Source: Ramazzottius varieornatus
Taxonomy: Eukaryota; Tardigrada; Eutardigrada; Parachela; Ramazzottiidae
NCBI GenBank assembly: GCA_001949185.1
Contig: BDGG01000004.1
Coordinates: 2,164,278-2,228,277 of the forward strand
Direction: 5' to 3'
Length of the DNA stretch: 64,000 bases
The position numbers and the translations under genes are program-made. This document shows positions 57,418 through 64,000 of this stretch, piece after piece. Under the pieces are notes generated by a model. That model was given only the letters and a program-made list of their open reading frames with translations, did not search any database and was not told where the DNA came from. Each line of letters begins with the position of its first letter. Position 1 is the stretch's first letter.

Positions 57418-60400
57418 ATGGATTTGTCGGACAGCCCTGCTCAGAATTTCTTCCAGGATAACCTTCTGCAGTACTATGCAAGGCCCATCTATCCCGTGAA
57501 CTTCCCCTCTTTGACAAGCATACCTGTGGACAAGATGAACCGCAGACTCTCATTCGACATGCAGAACGGCTCAGTTGCTTATCGAAAGAAATCGTCGAAT
57601 TCATCGGCGCTCTTGAACAGTTTCCCAGGAACGCCGTCAAGCGGACATCGTTCGCTAATCATTCCACACAGCCACACACTCCATCAGTTCCCTGCTACAC
57701 CACTCACTCGTCCCATCAACAGCTGCCCGAACCTCAGCGATACCAAAGCGATCACGGATAATGTTGTTACAGAGTTCCAAAGAGGGAAGATGGAGCTTTT
57801 GAGGCAAACTGGCAACCTGATCGACCTCGGAGCACCTCCGCCTTCCACCAAGAGCTCCCTGAAAGCTGATCTGCACTTCTTCGATCCGTTACTACGCCCG
57901 CTTTCCGAATCTTCCGAATCCTCTTCCGGTGGATCGCCGCTCGTTAACGAAGGAATTTTCCATAACTGGGAGACATTTGACGATAGCGATGATTCGTGGA
58001 TAACACGGAGAGTTTCGCGAGAAGTTCCTGATGAAGCCTTCTCAGACAAGGCAGTCGCTCTTTCCATACCCGATATTCCACAAGACAGACGCTCACCAAA
58101 ACCTACCTTCGATGCCGCGAACCACAAACTCGCAGTTCTTCAAGTCAAAGCAGAGTGTGAAAGCTTACGGAGTTTCTACAGAATGGTCTACCGTCTCCAT
58201 AATGATTTCCAGTATGACGACGAATTGACGAACATTGGGTTCATTCGGTCGCCGATGGTGGAAGAGTTCCAACGGACATTAACGGGTTCGATTCGGCTGG
58301 TTGTCCTGCACAATGCCACCGAGTCGGTGACTTCGTTTGACTGTGACGTCCAGACCACGGTGGAACATGCTATTAGCCACGTCTTGTTCGAAATCAAAGG
58401 GGATCAGGCATCGCTGATGCAGATAAATCGGTACATCTTCCGGATCCATGGCAGGATGGACTGCCTTTCTGGGGAGTCGCCGCTGTCCGACTACCAGCAA
58501 GTACATCTTTGCTGCAAGAACGGCACCCCGCTCAAGGTTGGTGTGTTTCCCTTCATAGTATCAAGTTTTTCCCGTAGCGGGTAAGGAGGATAAGTCGGTC
58601 ACCTCTAATATAATTTATACGCGATGACGTATGGTAGTGGTTTAAGGGGTGGCCGATTCACTAGCTATGGCCGACGTCACGCCGATGTGTCTTTCGAACT
58701 GTGTGTACTACCGTACTTGTGCTATCGTTCTTTATTAGAAGACAATTATGGTGATGATGGGTTTCCTTTCAGCTGGTTTTGCTCGACTTAAACGATCACA
58801 ACGAAATGCGGCGGACGCTTGATGATGACCAGCGACCTTTCTCCATCGATGATCTAGCGAAGAGACCGCGCGACCCTTCCCGCGAGGACGTTTCGATCCT
58901 GATAGACGTCTTCGAGGGCGAAGTGGACAAGTTCACTAACGCCTTTTACGCCAAGGTGGCGGACTTGTCAGTAACATACCAGGGAGTATTCCAAGCGGTG
59001 AAGGCCATCAGCCGGAAGTTACGCAGCTTGGAACCAAGCTTCCTGACGGAGAAGGTCGAACAGTTATTTTCCTTTACACATTCTGAGATCTCGCATAATC
59101 TGGCCGAAGAAACATTGAAGATGGTTCTTGGAGACCTACGTAAAGCCATTAGTACGTACAGTATTCAGAAGTTAAATGTTAGAAAGCTTCAAAAGTTTCT
59201 TTGTGCATTGTAGTTACGCTATTCCAAATTTTCACCTCCACCTTCCGGTCTCCCTTCACACTACCAAGTTTGACGAACGTGGTCAAAGGTCGAAAGGAGA
59301 TGATAACGGTTCTTGACTCCTGTCGATTCAAGATTGACTCGGTACACAACCTACCTCCGGAATGGAAACTGCATTACAGCCAGTTTTACTTCTCCGCCTC
59401 GCTCAACTACGGACCTCAAGTACTTCACGTCCCGGTGAAGACGGAAGTCGTGACCATCACGGAAAGCTTCTTCTCAAAACTCACGTTCGAAGACTGGTAC
59501 TGTACTACCTCCAAGGTTTCGCGCAGTCACGTGACAAGCCAGTAAATATTGCGTAGCGGGGATGAAACACTTCGCTGCCATCAATCAAAAATTCCTGGCC
59601 AATCAAGCACAGCAATGTGCCACAATCAAACAATCAGTGATATCAGGCCCCGGTGTAATTCACTGATCTCTCACGTGACTGCGCGAAAGCTTAGAGGTAA
59701 TACAGTAAGAAGTTTCTCAGAACCCTGGTCTGGCGTTTTCGCATTTGGTTTGTTTCCCCTCAGGATTGAATTTCGCTCAATAAGTATATGCAGTCTTCCT
59801 CGCGAAAGCAAAGTGGTGCTTTGCCTCTACGCCATCCCCGGTGGCAGTGGTGGTGACCCTGAAGTTAAGCCTATGGAAACCAGTACCGCGCCGGTTCTTC
59901 TCGGCTGGAACTCCTTCTTCCTGTTCGACTGTGACTGGGACATATCAGCCACAGCGACGTGTCATTTGGCTCAAGGTGACAAGATCATCGGGTTGTGGCG
60001 GACGGAACCGGTTCTGGTGGAAGGACCAGCGCTAAGCGGTGTAGCCGATGTCTCCACTCCACTTCTCTGGATCGTTCTGCCGGAGTACGACGACGAAGTA
60101 ATCTTCCCCGCAGTACTTCACAGCAGCTCATACGCTGTCAAGAAAGACTTTGAAAAGCTCGATGAACAGACTCAGGAAAAGATTCAGGATATCCTCTCCC
60201 GAGATGTTTTGCAGCAGATATCGTCGGTGGAAAAAGAACTCATCTGGGAGAAACGCCACTACCTCCATTCTTGTTCGAACGCCTTGCCGAGAATATTGGA
60301 ATCGGCCATTGGATGGGACTGGTATGAAACGTTGTCATATAAACTTGTCTATTTGTAATCAATTCCTTCCTTCCTGTAGGGCTTCGTTAGCGGACATATA

Positions 60401-63389
60401 CGCCATTCTAGACACCTGGCCTCAGCTCAGCCCTGTCGAGGCGATGCATCTGTTACTTAATCAGTACGCAGTTTTTTCCCATATTTGTACTGTGGTTTAC
60501 AACATTCGTCATACTGGGTTGCGGTTCATGTCAAAGTTTTGCAGGTTCCCAGACGAGGAAGTTAGGCGCTACGCCGTCAACTGTATCCGTCAGTCGTCGA
60601 CCGAAGCACTAGCCAGATTTCTTCCGCAGCTCGTCCAAGCCATCAAGCTGCAGAACTATGATGCTAACGCTCTGACCAAGTTCCTTATGGAGAGCGCCCT
60701 GCATAACATCCACATCGCCCACGACCTGTACTGGTGAGCTGCTGCATAACGTTCCCATTTGTACTCATTCAAATGTTGTACTCATTCAAATGTTCAAAAT
60801 TGTTCTAGGTAGAATTTTCAAACTCTGGTCTGTTGCAGGTGCCTAAAAGAAAACATTTACTGCGCCAAGTTGGGTTTCCGTTACCGTTTGATCTTGAACG
60901 CGCTGCTGAACCTATCAGGGAGAGCGGTTCGGGAAAACTTCGTTCGTCAGGAACACCTGGTGAACAGTCTGACGGAAGTTGCGGTGGCGGTCAAAGCGGC
61001 TCGCGATGCACAGCGAACATCCACTCTTACTCAGTGTCTTTCCCGTACTCAATCGCTCTTCGCTGATGGTCCCATTTTCCTGGCGATTAATTCCGCTTGG
61101 AAGGTGATGGATATCGATGTGGCGTCATGCTGCTACTTCCCGTCGATGACGGTCCCGATAAAGTTGTCTTTTAAAAGCATCGATGCTGACGCCGATCTTA
61201 TTCATGTGATATACAAGTGCGGAGATGATCTGCGACAGGACCAACTGGTCATGCAGCTCATCCGCATCATGGACAAAATGTGGCAGCTCAGTAATCTCGA
61301 TCTCAAGATGGTCACTTTTACTATTCGTCAAACCGACGTCCGCAAAGGTGGGTCTTGTTTCGCTGAAGTCATCTCAGAATAGTCGGCAACAGACGGGCCC
61401 GTATTTCGCGTACCTGCATATAGACACGCCCCAGTAATTATATGGGACAATGTATGCAGGTTTGCAGTATCGATATCTTTACTCATATGTTGATGCGATC
61501 TGCAGTATTCGGCTGTATACTGATAGGGCTACGCTGTTGTTTCTAGGGTTTATCGAAGCGATCATGAACGCCGAAACCTTGCGGAAGATTCAAGTGCAGC
61601 ATGGTGTTACGGGAGCCTTCAAAGACAAACCGTTAGCTTCCTGGTTGCTGAAGAACAACCCGTCGGAAGCCGAGTATCGAAAGGCTAGCGACAACTTCAC
61701 GAAGTCGTGTGCCGGATACTGCGTTGCCACCTACGTCCTAGGCGCTTGCGACCGACACAGCGACAACATCATGATCACACACGACGGATGCATGTTTCAT
61801 ATTGATTTCGGGAAATTTTTAGGTATTATTGTATTGTACTTCTTGGGTTAATTGTGTTGATGACAGTTTCGCAATTCTCAGGCGACGCCCAAATGTTCGG
61901 AGCCATCAAACGCGACCGAGGTAACAGCCATGGAATCACGAGTCTCAGAGGTTCAATTCACGGTCTTTCATGTTTTAGTTCCGTTCGTTCTGAGCTCGGA
62001 CATGGTCTACGTCATCAACGGTGGCGAGAAACCGTCCATCCAGTTTCAGGAATTCGTGGACTTGTGCTGCCAGGCCTTCAACGTTCTTCGCCGCAACGGC
62101 AACACGTTGATCACACTCTTCGAACTGATGATCTTCAGCGACATTCCGGGCATCTCACGTGACGCCTCGAAGTATATTCAGCGAGCGCTGATGATGGAGT
62201 TGAACGAGGCGGAAGCCACAGCCAGCTTCACGCGTCTCATCGAGGAAAGTGTCAAGTCGTGGTTCACCCACTTCAACTTCTTTCTGCACAACCTGGCGCA
62301 GCTGCGGTTCTCCGCGCAGAACTCCAAAGGCCAAATGTTGTCGTTTGCCGCGAAGGCTTACTCACACACAACTGAACCACGCATTCTCAACATTGAGTGC
62401 TTTGGCTACCAGAAACGATATGACCCTCAGAAATACTATGTGTACATTCTGAAAGTGTTTCGGGAAAGCCAACGAGAACCCACATTTGTCTTCCGATCGT
62501 ACCTGGAACTGGTGGAGCTGTACGAGAAGCTGTGCATGATGTTCCCGTCAGCTAAGTGGCGACATACGCTGTCGAAAGGTAGCCGCATTGGAAGAACTAA
62601 TGTCCAGAACGTCGCTCAGAAGAGGCTGACCGATGTCCAGCAGTTTGTACAGAGCTTGGTTGGCCAACCGGAAGAAGTCTTTCATGTAAAAGATAACATT
62701 CTTTCATCTGAAAATTTGGCTTTTGAAAATCTGTGGATCTCTTTGCAGTGTGATTTGGTCTATACATTCTTCCACGCTCTCGCACGGGACGCCAATGATA
62801 TGCAAACAGACAAGAAAGGTATTGAGCTGACGCGGTCCGTGTCGGAGAAAGAGCCCGAAAGTCCGCGCTCGACGACGAATCGAGGTCTCATTAAACTGTC
62901 TATACACTACAAAGAGAATCAGGGCTTGTGTGTCTTGGTGAACCATGCTAAAGACCTGGTAAAGGCCTTCGTCTCTTTTCCCGGAAGCTTCTCAAACATA
63001 CATTAACGCTTCGATTCTCGTATTACATAGATCCTCACCGAAGGCAGTGCACCGGATCCATACGTGAAGACTTATCTCTATCCGGACATTTCCCGAACCA
63101 CAAAGAAGAAAACGAAAGTCGTAAGGAAGACGCGTCATCCCACGTTCAACGAAATGGTAGGCTCTTATTTTTGAATGGGAATATGAGTTGGACTGATCTT
63201 TTGGGTAAATTGCAGTTGCTATACCGGATACCGCTAGCTGAAGTGAAGTACCGTGTTCTGAAAGTCACTGTGTGGAACTACGATCGATTCAAGGAGAACC
63301 AGTTCCTTGGTGGAGTAGCCATCAACTTGGAGACCTTTGATCTGTCAAAGGAGGTTGTGGACTGGTATCCGCTTGTGGGTACCAGATAG
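57418..63389 (+). CDS. PIK3C2: Class II phosphoinositide 3-kinase (PI3K-C2)
   Basis: Class II PI3Ks make PI(3,4)P2 and PI3P on endocytic and endosomal membranes. The order is as expected. The N-terminal region (57418-about 58000) has a clathrin-box-like [16 protein letters not shown] and FFDPLL. Then come a Ras-binding-like domain ([20 protein letters not shown]), the C2-PI3K domain ([20 protein letters not shown] to [20 protein letters not shown]), the helical PIK domain ([40 protein letters not shown]) and the kinase domain. Kinase motifs: [20 protein letters not shown], catalytic loop [21 protein letters not shown], and the class II activation loop [21 protein letters not shown] domain ([20 protein letters not shown]) and terminal C2 ([12 protein letters not shown] to [17 protein letters not shown]) end at TAG 63387-63389. 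A 63-bp stop-less intron lies at 62686-62748; the true join is [19 protein letters not shown]. About 1500 residues, apparently complete. Confidence 0.96.
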
Positions 63390-64000
63390 GCGCGACGTAG
63401 CGTGGGCCGTTGGTCTTTCAATTGCAGATCATTTTTATGGTGGATATGTGATACCTCGTACTCTATGGGAATTTCCCGGTAACCTCGATTTTTGAAGCCG
63501 TAGACGTCTTCGCTTTCAGTCTTGTCAAGTATTCGGTGTTGATGGGCAGCTACGTTAGCGTTCTTTGCAAAGCAGAGCAGTGCATGGAGTTATGTTTTAT
63601 CAACGTCTTTTTATGTGCATTTTAGAATCACCATATGTTTTCTGTTTTAATGCTAAGTATCTTAAGTATGTTGTTTTATCTCATTTGGGAGAAGAGTATA
63701 AACTTCATCTTGATCAACGAAAAACAAGAAGAGCAGTCGCCGTCAAAGTGAATAATGGGGGCAGTGGACTAACAAGAGTTGTCTGACGCAGATAAGACTT
63801 GAAAATAACAATCTGATGAAAAATCGGTAAAAAAGAAGGGCACAGTTCGTAGTACACACGTGGAAGTATTAAAAAGTATCACATTAGCACAAATCAAGGC
63901 TCTCGTGGGTGGCTATATACTGGCAAAGAAACAGTATTGGGCAAACTCTGCATAAACCGTTCCGATTTGATCATTCGATCACTCGTCGTCGCTGAGTGAA
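63390..64000. other. 3' flank of PIK3C2
   Basis: About 0.6 kb to the right edge. No exon with homology is seen. It presumably includes the PIK3C2 3' UTR; AT content rises after 63560, and no clear AATAAA is close to the stop. Confidence 0.35.

Noticed and set aside
1-64000. CRISPR arrays, operons, bacterial promoters or ribosome binding sites
   Set aside because: The window is clearly eukaryotic, with spliceosomal introns in every recognised gene; none of these features applies.

Overview
This is a piece of a compact animal (metazoan) nuclear genome. Every recognisable gene is a conserved eukaryotic or metazoan orthologue split by spliceosomal introns, mostly about 50-90 bp with GT..AG ends. 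The presence of Prospero, a class II PI3-kinase, MCFD2 and nucleobindin makes it an animal. Moderate GC, tiny introns and short intergenic spaces suggest a small-bodied ecdysozoan such as a tardigrade, but that is a low-confidence guess. One 50-base N gap (22854-22903) marks a scaffold join.

Layout: 1-5882 (-) ATG2, running off the left edge; 6590-7273 (+) MCFD2; 7879-11636 (-) Prospero/PROX. Then about 10.7 kb with no gene I can support (11637-22386). 22387-23161 (-) is an unrecognised basic protein interrupted by the N gap, and 24886-25575 (-) an unrecognised Cys/His protein enclosed by a 66-bp inverted repeat. From 26.6 to 50.4 kb lies a gene-dense block with alternating strands: CRNKL1 (+), NAA20 (-), ZMPSTE24 (+), an MLF-family gene (-), FAM136A (-), a prefoldin-alpha-like gene (-), TRAPPC10 (+), an unrecognised coiled-coil/low-complexity gene (-) and nucleobindin (-). 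The region 51.0-56.9 kb holds a decayed Mutator-like (MULE) transposon with a SWIM zinc finger. 57418-63389 (+) is a complete class II PI3-kinase.

Many neighbours are divergent pairs sharing short promoter regions (ATG2/MCFD2, NAA20/ZMPSTE24, prefoldin-like/TRAPPC10) or convergent pairs with 200-300 bp between stops. Several products act in membrane traffic: ATG2 (lipid transfer to autophagosomes), MCFD2 (ER export), TRAPPC10 (Golgi TRAPP II), nucleobindin (Golgi/secretory calcium binding) and PIK3C2 (endocytic phosphoinositides). I read this as ordinary gene density and not as a functional cluster.

The most unusual feature is in the MULE locus. Four separate putative introns carry the same degenerate 24-bp (8-codon) tandem repeat in the same orientation, while the transposase exons contain frameshifts and stops. 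The locus is bracketed by imperfect inverted motifs about 5.9 kb apart. Exon borders throughout were inferred by eye from protein homology, splice consensus and reading phase; no alignment was run.
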